Notes under the pieces: generated by a model
The model's database searches: none
Told to the model about the DNA's origin: nothing
The model's input: only the letters and a program-made list of their open reading frames with translations
Made by a program: the position numbers and the translations under genes
Shown here: positions 24,640 to 36,802 of the stretch, one piece after another
How positions within the stretch are numbered: the first letter of the stretch is position 1
Layout: the number at the start of each line of letters is the position of its first letter
NCBI GenBank assembly: GCA_019426215.1
Contig: CM033405.1
Span: forward strand, 3,821,001-3,885,000
Source: Buddleja alternifolia
Lineage: Eukaryota > Streptophyta > Magnoliopsida > Lamiales > Scrophulariaceae
Reading direction: 5' to 3'
DNA: 64,000 nucleotides

Positions 24640-25105
24640 TTTTGTAAGGCTATTGATAATTATGTAGTGTTTAGTAATTCTATATTTCTTTGGTTATTAA
24701 AATTAAGATGATAACTACAATAAAAAATTATATTAGTGACAATGTTTAAATTGTTACTAGAGTCTAGATATACATAATGAGTGATAATAATTTTTGTATT
24801 GTCACAATAAAGATTTTTAGTGACAAAAGTTTCTTTAAAGTTTTCACTATTGACAATTAGTGACACGTGTTTAGTGACAATATAAATAGAGTGACAATTA
24901 TATTTGTTGTCACTAAAAATGTGTCACTAATTGTCAGACAACAATTTTTTTATCACTAATCGTCAAGGGTGACAATTTTTATACAAATCTTGTTACTATT
25001 AAATATGTAAAACCTATTTTGTGACAAAACAAGAATTCTTATTATGAAAAATTTATAATTAGTGACAATTTAGACATTATCGCTAAAAACTATTCTTTTG
25101 TAGTG
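24640..25105. mobile_element. CACTA-like element, right end plus subterminal repeats
   Basis: Ends CTTTTGTAGTG at 25105, the reverse complement of a CACTACAAAAG terminus. The interior holds many copies of AGTGACAAT and its reverse complement, typical of CACTA subterminal regions. The matching left terminus was not found, so the left limit is approximate. Confidence 0.5.
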
Positions 25106-25261
25106 AATGGTCGAACCCTAAATACGAAGATGATGATCTAAACCCTAGCTTCAAAGTGTTTCCATACACATGGTCGTTAAAAATGCAATTAAGTTTGCTA
25201 ATAGCGGGGGAGTCTTCAATAAAATCGTCTTTGGTTGTGCTAAAAGCACAAATTTGTGTTC

Positions 25262-25450
25262 CAATTACTGAAAATTTTTAATTATATACATTCGGTGTGG
25301 GACCTAATTGCATGCACCAAGACATAACAAAAACAATAAAAAAATGTGTATACAATATAAAAACAAGTCAAATATTTTTTTAATATTAAGAATTCTTGTT
25401 GCATGCAATTGGGTTCCACACTAAGTGTATACAAGAATTTTTCCTAATTA
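25262..25450. mobile_element. Hairpin MITE, about 190 bp
   Basis: Inverted arms at about 25262-25319 and 25396-25450, each with a GTGTGG..CC..AATTGCATGCA block. A possible AATTA duplication lies at the outer edges. Non-coding. Confidence 0.6.
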
Positions 25451-25531
25451 GCCGGTTCGGCGGGAATCAAATTTCAATGATTACACAACCCAGTTATTCA
25501 AAATTCTCTTATTGCATTGGTAATATCAGTA

Positions 25532-25939
25532 CACTACAAGAAAATTGAGTATTGACAGTGAAAATATATGTTATGGCTTAAAATCGTGGTCTATAGGGGT
25601 CTAAGCTCACGGCTAACTTGGCCGTGGTAGATGTTTCATATAGCCATACTAAAGGTAGCCGTAGTGAAAAAAAATGCTATCTATTTTAAGCTCTTACTAG
25701 TCGTGGTGGAAGAAATATTAACCTAATATTTTTTACAATGACTAAAAGTCATGATCTTTACAATAAACTAAACATTGACCATGACTATAAGTCATGGTAA
25801 ATGTTTTGGCCATGCTTGCAAATACCGCGGTCAAAGCCGTAGCAAAGCGGTGGTCAATTACTTTTCACCATGACAAATAGACTTTTCACCATGACATATT
25901 GTCATGGGTAATAATCATTTTTTTTTTTTTTTGGTAGTG
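25532..25939. mobile_element. Non-autonomous CACTA element, 408 bp
   Basis: Begins CACTACAAGAAAATTGAG and ends TTTTTTGGTAGTG. It is flanked by the 3-bp duplication GTA at 25529-25531 and 25940-25942, as expected for CACTA (En/Spm) elements. Subterminal words such as CCATGAC and GTCATGG recur in both orientations. No transposase is present. Confidence 0.85.
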
Positions 25940-25942
25940 GTA

Positions 25943-26459
25943 ACACGTCCTAAAAAATTTAACAGATTATTCATTGAAGATAAAACTAAATTAAGCGGAG
26001 CGCAATCTTCGCTGCTAGTTGAAAATCAGGACCATATTATTGATTAATACCTTCTAAAGTTATATAGTATTGATAGTGAACTAACAACGAAAGTATGTTG
26101 TCCCCTCAGTTTAATTTTGTCTCCTACTACTACTTTGTTAAATTTGTAAGATGTATGTTAACGTTACCGATGCATAAGAAAATTTCAAGTAAAATGACTG
26201 TATAATTAGTGAAACTCGACTGTTACCAAGCCTAAGACTCCATTAATTAGTATACAAAACCGCGCTTTTAGCACAATTAAAGACGATATCTCAAGGATTT
26301 CATAGCGATTAGAAAACTTACTCGCATCGGAGCGAGATGTCCGCACCGCTATTTAGCATATGAGGTTAACAATGCCGTCCGGAAAAAGAATATGGATCAT
26401 GATGGAATTTGGAAAAGAAAAGGACTGTTATAAGTAATTAATATAGTGGAATAAGATCC
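25943..26459. other. AT-rich DNA, nothing recognised apart from the inverted-repeat arm at 26262-26325
   Basis: No coding frame or further repeat ends were seen. Confidence 0.5.
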
Positions 26460-26613
26460 CCCAAGGGCCTCTAGTCGATTAAGCAAGAGGTTTTGTGTTC
26501 AAGACCCTTGTGGATGCAGAAAACTTTCTCGGGAGAGGTCTCCGTAATTGTGCCCGACAGTACCTCAAGAGATTAGTTTTGGACCTTGAGGCTTAAAAAC
26601 ACCTTGGGAAACC

Positions 26614-26650
<37 letters not shown>
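26460..26650 (+). mobile_element. Candidate tRNA-derived SINE
   Basis: TAGTCGATTAAGCAAGAGG resembles an A-box region and GTTCAAGACC fits the B-box pattern GWTCRANNC about 30 bp later. A non-tRNA body follows and ends in a long TA tail (26622-26649). No target duplication was verified. Confidence 0.45.
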
Positions 26651-26652
<2 letters not shown>

Positions 26653-28068
26653 GAATGAAACAAAAGGGCATTATTATTCATCAAGAAGCAATATATAGTG
26701 GAAATTTCTGAAATGTAATTTCCTACTATATTAAAATGATCTAATTGAATTGTTAATAGATTAGGTTTTAACTAAAAGGGGAGAATTTTTTAAATGTAAT
26801 TTCCTACTATATATAAATGATCTTGTTGAATTGTTAATACTTAATAGATTAGTTTTTAATTAAGAGGGGTAAAAACAGTAACGCATCCAAAATTTTTGGG
26901 TTTTTACATTTTTTTAATATAAATTTTTTGTTTTACACTTTCTTATATGAACTACATGAATTTTTACGAAATTTCAGAATTAACATTTTTCGGCGGAATA
27001 TTCACAGGGATCCGTTCACATACATCGCATGTTGCTCTTTGAAGGGTAAAAATAACATTATGTTCGAGTGCTAACAATGCCAAAGCGAGCTTCCACACGG
27101 GTTAGTTTCGGTTTCGGTCGTGCGTGGGCTTGTGTTGGCAACGACACAGGCGCTCACGATCGTGCAGGCTTGTGTGGACATCATCGAGGAGAGAAACGAG
27201 GGAGCCGTTCCGATGGGTAGCTTGAGTGATTCATTTTATCAGTTGAAACAATACTTTCTTGTGTTCCACTTATACTATGCAAAATGCCATTTTAACTTAA
27301 AAGTATAATAGTGAACTACAACTATAAGAGGCATATAATGTCGTTTTTATTCTTAAAAGGGTTACAAGCGATGTATGTAATGATATCCCAACAAATATTT
27401 CTCTGAAAAATGCTAAAATGTAAAAGTTTGTAACAATCTGTGTAGTTCAGATAAAAAAGTGTAAAGTTTATATAAAAGAGAGTAAAAACGCGACAAGTTT
27501 GGAACTTCTAATAAAAATATGCATGGTTTCATATAACCCTCCTCAGCGGTCTGATGCTTCTTTTATGAGATTGGGCTGGGCTGAACTAGTTTGAGACATA
27601 AGCCCAGTACATAAAAAATATACTGGGCTGATGATGCCCAACAAATACCCATTGAAAACAGTTTGTCCCAAGCCCCAACTTATATTTGCCAGTACGAACA
27701 ATATGTAGAGTATTTAACCGTTTGCTTGATCCTTTTTCATGTATATTTTCAGTTCTAATTGGCAAAATTTGCTCTCTTTGTTTCATTGAAATGAAAAAAA
27801 AAAATCCTGTTCAAGGAATATGTAATGTGAGAAATTGAGCATGCATTTGTTGCGGTAAGTTGTGTCTATGAATTTTTTTTTTTGGTAAAATACGGCCAAC
27901 CCCCCTGTGATCGATCTTATTATCACTCTAACCCCCTATGAAAAACAAAATAACACAAAAGCCCCCTAAAAAATTTAAAATATACACACTGCCTTCCTTA
28001 AAAATTTTGGCTAAAGAACTTCTACGAAAATACCCTTAGTTTTAAAAATATTTACAAAAATATTTTTC
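26651..28068. other. Intergenic DNA with a short GC-richer patch
   Basis: Mostly AT-rich. The patch at about 27060-27230 is richer in G and C and holds a 62-codon frame without known motifs; it may be a decayed exon. From 27885 there are C-runs (CAACCCCCCTGTGATC) like the ends of some plant MITEs, cut by the LINE poly-T at 28069. Confidence 0.4.
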
Positions 28069-29209
28069 AATTTTTTTTTTGGAACTATTGAGCTTTTATA
28101 TATAGAACTTCAAAATTACATAAAAAACCAGGCATACCTGGAACTAAATATTCTCAAAAGAAACAACTATTCATGACATTCCAAATTCTATTCACTGTAG
28201 AGCTAGTACTATTCCTCTCATTTACAAAACATTTCTTGTTTCTTTCTAACCATATAAAGCAGATAATGGCAACAAACAAAGCTCTTTTTTTACAGCTCAA
28301 AGCATTCTTATCTGCTGATTTTCATGCCCCATTGTATCACTTCTTCCCATGCTGCAGCTCGGCACCATAACTTCATCCCCTTCCAACATTCTGTCATGAC
28401 ATCTTGTGTATATTCACTCTGAAGAAAGGATGATTTCTGGATTCCTCCTCTTTTCCACACAAGAGAGAGTCTGACTTAGCGGCAATATTCCATATATTCT
28501 TGAAAATCGCTGCCATATTCCACTGAGTCAGAGAAATTAGTCCAACACCACCCTTTTTTTCGGCATACACATTCTCTCCCAATTAACCACTACCTGACAC
28601 CTCCCAGTAGCCTTCCCACTCCACATATAAACTCTACCAATCCTCTCAATTTGACGCACCACAGTAAAGGGAAGGGGGCAATTTGGCTTCAATACATTTG
28701 GATGCCAAACAAAATAGATTTCAACAATAAAACTCTACCTGCAAAGGAAAGATATTTAGCTGTCCATGAGGTGATCCTTTGTAGTATTCTTTCAATTAGA
28801 GGTTTACAATTATTAACTGTTAATCTGGAAGAGATCAATGGAACACCAAGGTATCTGAGGGGCATCTCTCCTTCTACAAATCCAGTCACTCGTAACAATT
28901 GTTCATTTCCTTCAGCACCTAGCCCAACACATAACAACTGACTTTTATCTAGGTTTTCCATCAAACCTGACATCTATGAGAAATGTCCAAAGCATTCTTT
29001 AACCTTGCAGACTGACTTAATGTCCCCTTTACAGAACATCATTAAGTCATTTGCAAAACAAAGGTTGGTCAAGCCCACTTTCTTACACTTTGGGTGAAAC
29101 CTAAACTCTGGATCAGATTTGTAACATCATAAAGCTGCTAGACAGGTAATCCATTATCAACACACACAAATATGGGGACATTGAATCCCCCTATCTAAGC
29201 CCCATTTTA
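28069..29209 (-). mobile_element. 5'-truncated LINE fragment (L1 type)
   Basis: A minus-strand LINE ending in a poly-A tail (plus-strand poly-T at 28069-28081). It retains GLR-stop-GDS near 29190 (a stop inside the GLRQGD motif), FANDLMMFCKGD near 29060, YLGVPL and AGRVLLLKSILFG near 28860-28720, and a zf-RVT-like GGVGLISLTQWNMAAIFKNI near 28560-28500. Several stops and frame changes make it dead. Its upstream part is cut at 29209 by a Harbinger element whose TTA duplication begins at 29207. Confidence 0.82.
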
Positions 29210-31150
29210 GAGCAACTCCAAGGTATAACACAAAAATACAACAACTTTTGCACTATTTTTGTGCAGCTACAGTAATTGCACTCCAATGTACTGCACCATT
29301 TCTCACACAAAAAATATATTCCCTTTTACACCTCATTTATACTATTTCTCATATTTTACAAATAACACCCTACTTTAAGTTTTTTTTATTACGTATTCAT
29401 CCAAGTAAATATATTGTCTTATTTTATGATATTACAATTTATTATATTTTTCGTAATTTAAAAATAACTATTTAATAATAAATCATTAAAATTTAATTTC
29501 AATCTATTTGACATTTTGTAAATTAAATTAAAAATTTACACAATATATAAAGGTCGGGTTTGCAATTCATATATCACATTAAAACAAACATTACATTGAT
29601 TGATTTACATTAATACAACACGATTGAAAAAGACTTGATAATATTATTCATTAATTTTGTGAATTACCATGTTGCTCCCATAAATGCTCTATTAATGCAT
29701 TACGAAGTTCAATATGAGCATTCCTATCTTTGATTTGTCTATATCGACCAAGGAATGGTTGAAATCTCTGATTTTCATCCGCCAGTTCAACTGTTGAAGC
29801 TGGTGCTTCTACCGCATCTACAATTGGTGCACTGAGATCACGTTCATATTCAATTATCATGTTGTTCAAAATAATGCACGCAGTCATGATGTCATGTAGC
29901 ACCATTTTTTTTCCAAAAAACGTGCCGGTCTTGCAATAATTGCAAATCTTGATTGTAGAACTCCGAATGCACGCTCCACGTCTTTCCTACATGCATCTTG
30001 TTTCTTCGCAAAATATTGTTTCTTTGGTCCCCGCAGCTCTCGAATAGTTTGCACTAGAGTGGACCATTTCGGATATATACCATTAGCTAAATAATATCTC
30101 ATATTGTATTCTTTTCCTTGAATAACATAGTGTGCTGGGGGAGCAATACCTTGAGCAAGATTGGAAAACAAATGTGATGATTCTAATACATTAATATCAT
30201 TATTGGTACCTGGCATAGCAAAATACGCATGCCATATCCAAAGATCATAATCGACTACAGCTTCAAGAATAATAGTTGGTGATCCACTACATTCTGCATA
30301 TTGTCCGGCCTAGGCTGTGGGACAATTTTTCCACTTTCAATGCATACAATCAAGACTGCCCAACATTCCTGGAAAACCACGGCTCTGGCCAATGTGAAGT
30401 AACCTTGCTACATCATTAGCATTGGGTGATCTAAGATATCGATCAGAGAAAATCTCAACAACAACACGCCAAAATCTCTTTAGGCTTTCAATTACTGTTG
30501 ACTCTCCAATTTTAACATACTCATCAGTTGCATCTGCCGCTATACCATATGCTAACATCCAAAACACAACTATTATTTTATGTAAACTTGATAGTCCAAG
30601 TTTACTAAAACCATCTCTTTGTTGTTCAAAGTATTCATCATGATCTTTGACTGCATCAACAATACGAATGAACAGGTCTTGAGAGATTCGATATCGTCTA
30701 CGGAACATTTCATCATTATATCGTGGATTAGGGCTAAAGTAATCATTAAAGAGATTAGCATCAGCTGCTTCACGATCACGATTGATCACTCTATGATCTG
30801 GATAGAGCCACGATGGGAAGATTGGTTGTCTTGCATATTCTGATGACGCCACCTATTATTGTTTTGTAGCATGAGGTGTAACATTGCTTCATCCTCAATG
30901 ACACTTTGCAATATTAACTCAATACCATTATCATCTGAAGAAGAAGAATAAGAAGAAGAAGAAGATGGAGATGATTTTTCAATTGACATATTAGAAGAAC
31001 CTCCAATATTGAAATTCATCTTGAAAAATTACTTTTCGCCTAATTTAGAGAAGGGAAAAAAATGTGAATTGTAAACAATGTAGAGATTATGGCGGCGTGA
31101 ATCGAATTTAGTAAAGGTTGTTATATATAGATAAAGAATAATGATAGAAT
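29210..31150 (-). mobile_element. PIF/Harbinger DNA transposon, one end visible
   Basis: The left terminus GAGCAACTCCAAGG directly follows TTA (29207-29209). GAGCA-CTCCAA termini and TTA duplications are typical of Harbinger elements. It encodes a minus-strand DDE transposase. The partner terminus was not found before the Helitron end at 31488, so the right end may have been carried away by that insertion. No second (MYB-like) element gene was seen. Confidence 0.8.
29651..31019 (-). pseudogene. PIF/Harbinger transposase (DDE_Tnp_4 type), broken
   Basis: Reads from an acidic Ser-rich N-terminus (31019) through a frame change near 30790-30850 to NRDREAADANLFNDYF, FRRRYRISQDLFIRIVDAV and the DDE core. 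The three catalytic positions are visible: Asp in GSLDCMH, Asp in NNDINVLESS, Glu in RKDVERAFGVLQSRF. Two in-frame stops lie where Trp codons are expected: TGA at 30337-30339 just after GSLDCMH and TAG at 30310-30312 after KNCPTA. A frame change occurs near the A-run at about 29905, before MTACIILNNMIIEYE. The C-terminal tail ends at 29651. Intact proteins of this family cut and reinsert Harbinger elements at TTA sites. The lesions make this one inactive. Confidence 0.88.
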
Positions 31151-31470
31151 AGTACATATATATATATATATAAATGACTACTCTCTTCTGAAAAATGACT
31201 ACTCATATGCAAGTTCACGTGGGTGTACATTTATGTAAATTCACATGGGTGTACATCATATGAAAATGACTACTCTATTCTGAAAAAGTAAAAACAAGTT
31301 GTTTGTACATATATATATATATATATATAAATGACTACTCTCTTCTGAAAAATGACTACTTATATGCAAGTTCACGTGAGTGTACATTTATGATTTATGT
31401 AAGTTCACATGGGTGTACATCATATGAAAATGACTACTCTATTCTGAAAAAGTAAAAGCAAGTTGTTTGT
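31151..31470. repeat. Tandem duplication of about 160 bp
   Basis: Two units (about 31151-31304 and 31305-31470) each start with a TA run and contain ATGACTACTCTCTTCTG, TGCAAGTTCACGTG and CATATGAAAATGACTACTC. A third TA run follows, and the Helitron end lies within it. Confidence 0.85.
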
Positions 31471-31487
31471 ACATATATATATATATA

Positions 31488-31522
31488 CTAGGTATCGGTA
31501 ACCACCGCGCAGAAGCGCGGTG
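31488..31522 (-). other. Helitron 3' terminus (hairpin plus CTAG)
   Basis: On the minus strand CACCGCGC-TTCT-GCGCGGTG (31522-31503) forms an 8-bp stem with a 4-base loop. An 11-base spacer and the terminal CTAG (31491-31488) follow, and the next base outside is T. Plant Helitron 3' ends have this form (GC-rich hairpin about 10 bp from CTRR, insertion between A and T). The element body therefore lies to the right. Confidence 0.85.
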
Positions 31523-32912
31523 AAAATTGCCCATACTAAATGTCTAAGGGGTTATTATTTTTTTCTGTTTATCTTCAATATATTTATCAAAATTTAAATA
31601 ATATTCTTTATTTATTTATTAATCAAGTAAATGATTGTTTGATTATTTATCACAACAATTTTGGCAAATCAGGGCCCAATAAATAAATGAATCCATCCCA
31701 ATACTTGACCCAATGACTTGTGTAATTTTTGGGCTAAAAATTCAACCAAATGGCTGTATTTTTTTTTTTTACCATTTTTGGCTACATTGCTATGGTCCAA
31801 ACAAGTGGGGTAAAGGTAGAGGATCTTGCCCAAGCCAATAGTAATATATCAACCCAATGTACTTATTTAATATGTGCATGTCTCCATATCAATATGAAAA
31901 TATTACTGAAACTATCCCTTTTTAGATTTGTTTTACGGATTGTATCTATGGAGTAAGGAATATCCACTTAAACTATTATATATATATATATATAACATTT
32001 TTTTAGATCTGTTTTAGGGATTGTATTTATATAGTAAGAAATAGGAGTGGGTGTTCTTATGGTTAATAATTTTATTTTTATCTTGATTTAATGAAATAAA
32101 TTAATTTAATTAATTTAAACAAATTAAATGGTATAATTTTTAAAAAGAAAAGATAAGCAGACATTTTACAATTATCAGAGCTGGCTCCAGTAAATAAATG
32201 TTAGTGAGGAGAAAGTCAAAAAAAAAAAAAATTATCATCAAGGAAAGGGAATCAATTTAGAAAATACCAAATGAATTAAAGAGGGTGAGATAAGGTGTTG
32301 TTTGATGTAAGACGAAGCTATCTTTTTTCAAATTTGTTTTAGGGATTGTGTATATGCCAAAACTACAAGTTATCTACATGTCATCTAGCCATTTTTTCAG
32401 ACGTATCTTTGGGATTCATTTAATGTAAGGACTAATTAATTTCAAATTTCCTGCCATATATTTAAACTAAATGCAATGAATGACTTGATTACGCTTAATT
32501 TTGTATCATATTTTTAGATGTAACGTTTGGTGGAGTCAAAAAAACAAAAAAAATAGAATCAAGAGAAATACATCAAACATAATTATAAATTTTCTCAGTT
32601 ACACGAAGTGCAGAACTTTAATTTGAAACACATTAGTATTAATTCATTCACGTCCAACAGGAAAATATACAATTAAATACCCACATTAAATTAAGTTACA
32701 AAGTTGCATTAGAATAATAATAAAAGAAAATGGGTGAATGGGCATGTAAAAGATTGCTTCTATTTAATGCTATTATTTGATTAGACTTCTTGTAGATATG
32801 GCATGCAGTATGCCTGTGGGTGTGTATATATATATCTATATATATTATATAAATTAACATGCATATTTATTATATGTAACCACCCTACCATATTCATTTA
32901 ACATGGAGAGTC

Positions 32913-33095
32913 ATAATAGCCCAACCAGATTTATTTGACAAGACATGTCATAAATATCTATATTTTTTGGTTGCAAGCTATGTACACATATATACATCTA
33001 TAAATATGCTATGGTGAGAGTGATCATTTGGCACGCTCATATGAAGGAATATTTGGCTGGACTTTAAATCTATTTTGCATAATATCCAATGATAT
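32913..33095 (+). repeat. 183-bp direct repeat, copy 1 (copy 2 at 34534-34716)
   Basis: Both copies begin ATAATAGCCCAACCAGATTT and end AATATCCAATGATAT, with a handful of substitutions. They lie in the same orientation 1.6 kb apart. Confidence 0.9.
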
Positions 33096-33431
33096 AAACA
33101 AGAATAAATGGTGCTTTGCTGAGAGCATTTGGATAGAGGAGAGATAATTAACTATTATGATCATGATCAAGAAAAAAGATAAAGAGGAGAGAAGTGAATA
33201 TATTTATTGGAGTCTGCATCTGCGTAAGAGGGAGGGGGACCCACGGTATTAGTGTTCATGTGAATATGTGAGTTGTTGGATTTTGATTGGTTGTTAGGGC
33301 GGTCGAATGAAACGATGTCGTTTCGTTTGGGGCACGGTACGACGTCGTTCTAATTGAATAGCTGAGGAAAAAATAAAAGAAAAATAAATGAATTACGACG
33401 ACCAAACTTTCCTGTTCATAACCTGTTCGTT

Positions 33432-34061
33432 GAGAAAAGCTCACTTGCTGCACAACCATTAGATGCTTTTTGGAGGGAATAATCTAAGATAGAACAAAAT
33501 CAAAAAATGCCACCTAAAATCAAGTAGATATTAGCACATCAGTGGGAAGAAAAAAAAAAAGAACTGGAAGTACATCAAATCAATCCCAAGAAGCATGACT
33601 TGAAGGGAATAAGAATCATTTTGAGTAATCCAAATAAAACAAGTAAAACCAAATAAACACCAATAATATACTGACTGAGCAATAACCAAAAGCTCATTGT
33701 TTATATTATTTTTCAATGCACTAAGACAAATTGAACACAAGCGCCAACCTAAATAATGGATTAGTCGGTACTAATCAGAGCAGAAATAAATCACCAAAAA
33801 ACAAGAATTACATTGAAAAGAAAACACGCACTATAAATAAATGGATTAACAAATATATAGCTTCATTATTTATTCCCAATCAAAAAATGTTTTAAGATTT
33901 AGAAACGGCGCCCGCGTCAAAACCGGCATAAGTATACAATAAAATGCCCCCACTCCTCAGTCCAGCAAAGGTAGAGTCAGAACCAACTCCTATGTTGAGG
34001 AAAGGTAAGGTCATAATCAACAAACTCCCATGTCCAGCAAAGGTAGAATCATAATTTAACT
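33432..34061 (+). repeat. Long direct repeat, copy 1 (copy 2 at 63372-64000)
   Basis: Starts GAGAAAAGCTCACTTGCTGC and matches 63372 to the window end with about nine differences seen by eye. The copies are 29.9 kb apart in the same orientation. Neither has a coding frame of known type. Confidence 0.92.
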
Positions 34062-34250
34062 ATTTAAAATCAAAAGCCACAATATTGTAGCCTGTGATTA
34101 GAGAGTCACAATGCAAAATAAATTATTTTAAGCTTCCCTCACGTTCCAGCAAAGGTAGAATCATGATTTAATTATTTAAAGTCAAAAGCCAGAATATTGC
34201 AGCCAGTGATTAGAGAGTAACACTGTAAAATAAATCATTTTAAGTTTTTC
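34026..34250 (+). repeat. Two tandem units of about 110 bp
   Basis: Units starting TCCAGCAAAGGTAGAATCAT (about 34033) and TCCAGCAAAGGTAGAATCAT (about 34146) each continue through an AAAGCCA..ATTG..AGCC..GTGATTAGAGAGT block, with several substitutions between them. Confidence 0.8.
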
Positions 34251-34415
34251 TAACGGTCGCAAAAGTTTGATGTTACATTTCATGAATTTTATTTTCGCCA
34301 AGCACATGCATGCACGAAGAAACAAAATGAATATTAATGCACAGAAATGGAAATCGGCCAAAATGAGGGAAAAAAAGAAGGCAAGAAATTTGTCCAAAAT
34401 GAAAACAAAATAACA

Positions 34416-34515
34416 AACCCTTAAAACCTTGAAAAAAAAAAGATCCCTCGCTGCAGAACCTTTGGCAGCTTTTGGAAATTAGTTGAATATCTATCAACAA
34501 CAAAACTCAAACACC
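34416..34515 (+). repeat. 100-bp direct repeat, copy 1 (copy 2 at 34967-35068)
   Basis: Both copies contain AAGATCCCTCGCTGCAGAAC and TTTGGCAGCTTTTGG. The DNA after copy 2 (35040-35130, AGAAAATAAGGGAGAA core) resembles 59187-59290, linking this region to the Rep/helicase intron. Confidence 0.85.
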
Positions 34516-34852
34516 ATAAATTGAAATATAAATATAATAGCCCAACCAGATTTATTTGACAAGACATGTCATAAATATATATATTTTTTGGTTACAAGCT
34601 ATGTACACATATATACATCTATAAATATACTATGGTGAGAGTGATCATTTGGCACGTTCATATGAAGGAATATTCGGCTGGACTGTAAATCTATTTTGCA
34701 TAATATCCAATGATATCTTGGGCAACTGATTTTTTCTTTTCTATTCTCTGTAAGTATCATCACTCTTACACAAACAAAGATCATTAGAGTTACATAAATT
34801 TGAAAAACAATGACCATTGATCTCTACAGAGATCAACGGCCTTTATTTAACA

Positions 34853-34891
<39 letters not shown>

Positions 34892-36045
34892 ACATACTAT
34901 TTGATCTCCTTTTTTTTTTTTAATTATTAGTGGATGTAGTTGAATTTTTTTTTTATTTGAAAATAACAAACCCTTAAAACCTTGAAGAAAAAAGATCCCT
35001 CGCTGCAGAACCTTTGGCAGCTTTTGGAAATTAGTTGAATATCTATCAACAACAAAACTCAAACACCAAGATGAGAAAAAACAAGAAAATAAGGGAGAAT
35101 ATTCTTTGACAAGGTTGGCAAACTTTTGGAAGATGAGAATGGATCGTAAGAGAGGATTATTTTATAGAGAAAGGAGCATGCACATGCAGGGAAAGAGAGA
35201 GAAGCAAAATTAGGTGAGAACACGTGACTTCTAGTGAGAATTTATTTTTTGATACCAAACGTCATCGTTTCAAGGTGTGTATTATTCCCCTGATCCTTTA
35301 TTTAACAGGGTCTTATTTAATTGAGTGTCGCCGTATTTATACCAATTCCCCTAATCTTCAATTTCAAATTGAGTGTCCAAATATATTAAAAAATAGTGTC
35401 ATAGTAATTATCAAGAAATCTTGGTCATAAATTGAAATATAAATATCACTTTATTTCAATCTATAAAAATGTATAAAATATAAAACATACACTTCTTTTA
35501 TTTTCTCCTAACTATAATTAACCAAACGAGATACTATTCAAGCTTGTTTGAAATATAATCAAGCTTCAAAATTTGTGTTTGATCTTGTTTGATTATTAAT
35601 CGAGCCGGGCTCAGACGAGTTTTAATCGAGACGAACTTTGTTATTTTTTACTAATTTAGCCTAGTTTGAGACGAAATTCAAAACTTATAAAAAACAAAAG
35701 ATTATTCAAGCTTGGTTTGATAAATTAACAAATAGAATTCAAACGAGACCTTTAGCGATCGAGTTCGAGTAGTTTGGTCCGTTTTTCACACCAATTTTAC
35801 AGTAAAAATAATTTAATTATATATTTATCTATTTAAATGAAGGGTAGTATAGTCAGGTTAGACATTAAATACACACATAAATATTAAAGGAGAATTAAAT
35901 AAAATAATGAACATTTTTTTTGGGACGGATAGAGTATTACATGTTACATTTATTAGAGATATATATACATGTCTGTAAAGAAATGTAAAGTCTATTGATA
36001 TATTATATATTAATTAATATAAAAATATACAGATACATATACATG

Positions 36046-36076
<31 letters not shown>

Positions 36077-36204
36077 CGATCACCTCACTTTTTTTAATAT
36101 ATATATATATATATATATATGTATACACAACAACTTAGGCCCCAAAAAAAAAATATTTTAAACAAGCAATTAACGATAAAATTTGCAATCATCACATTTC
36201 CATC

Positions 36205-36212
36205 TATAAATA
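36205..36212 (+). promoter_or_regulatory. TATA box of the two-exon gene
   Basis: TATAAATA lies 77 bp before the predicted start codon at 36289. A short upstream ATG is present at about 36258. Confidence 0.55.
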
Positions 36213-36288
36213 CCGATTTGGGGCAAATTAAGAAATCACTTTTCCTTTGTTAGGTAAATGTAGAAATATTTAACTACAAATATCCAAT

Positions 36289-36754
36289 ATGGCTGCAGCA
36301 AGTTCAAGTTCAAGTTCTCTAAGTAAATTCTTTTTCCTCCTCACCTATTTTGGGTGCTAAAACCATTTATTTTCTTTTGGTTGGACAGACACCCCTAAAA
36401 TATAGTAATATATATATACACACACTTTATAACCTTAATTTTTTTTTTTTGGATGTTTAGACATATTTGGGCCATTTTTTATTTACCCTAAATCATTTTT
36501 ACACACACAATCAATAACCATTTATGTTATGGTTACTAAATATATATATGTTCTTGGCTTATCACGGTATAGGGAGAGCATAAAAATTGTACAATATATA
36601 TCTTTTCGTTTTTTCTTTTTCTTTTTTTTTCCTTGTTTTCTATTCTTCACTTAAAAACTCAACAACAGGATTTCTCTAACCAAAAGACTGGCATATTTGG
36701 CTTTTGGAGTGTGTCATCTAATTTTCTACAGAAACTTGCCCAAAATCATTTTTT

Positions 36755-36802
<48 letters not shown>

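Larger units (their letters stand above)
25185..26325. repeat. Pair of diverged inverted repeats enclosing two nested elements
   Basis: A segment around 25185-25255 (ATCGTCTTTGGTTGTGCTAA) reappears reversed around 26262-26325 (as ATCGTCTTTAATTGTGCTAA on the minus strand). The arms are about 65 bp with many mismatches. They could be the ends of an older element that later received the hairpin MITE and the CACTA element inside it. Confidence 0.4.
31523..36204. other. Repeat-rich AT DNA next to the Helitron 3' end
   Basis: No gene seen. The pieces that repeat are listed separately. Related blocks near 31909, 32004 and 32330 share TTTTAGATTTGTTTTA-like words. TA microsatellites lie at 34857-34888 and about 36058-36120. 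A minus-orientation copy of the 4270-4535 repeat is at about 35515-35800. Confidence 0.5.

Noticed and set aside
24650..25105. Complete CACTA element
   Set aside because: Only the right terminus and subterminal repeats are clear; no CACTA left end or duplication was found.
27120..27308. 62-codon frame in a GC-richer patch
   Set aside because: Too short, no motif or splice partner found; noted only as a possible decayed exon.
28651..28941. 96-codon plus-strand open frame
   Set aside because: Antisense to the LINE reverse transcriptase thumb region.
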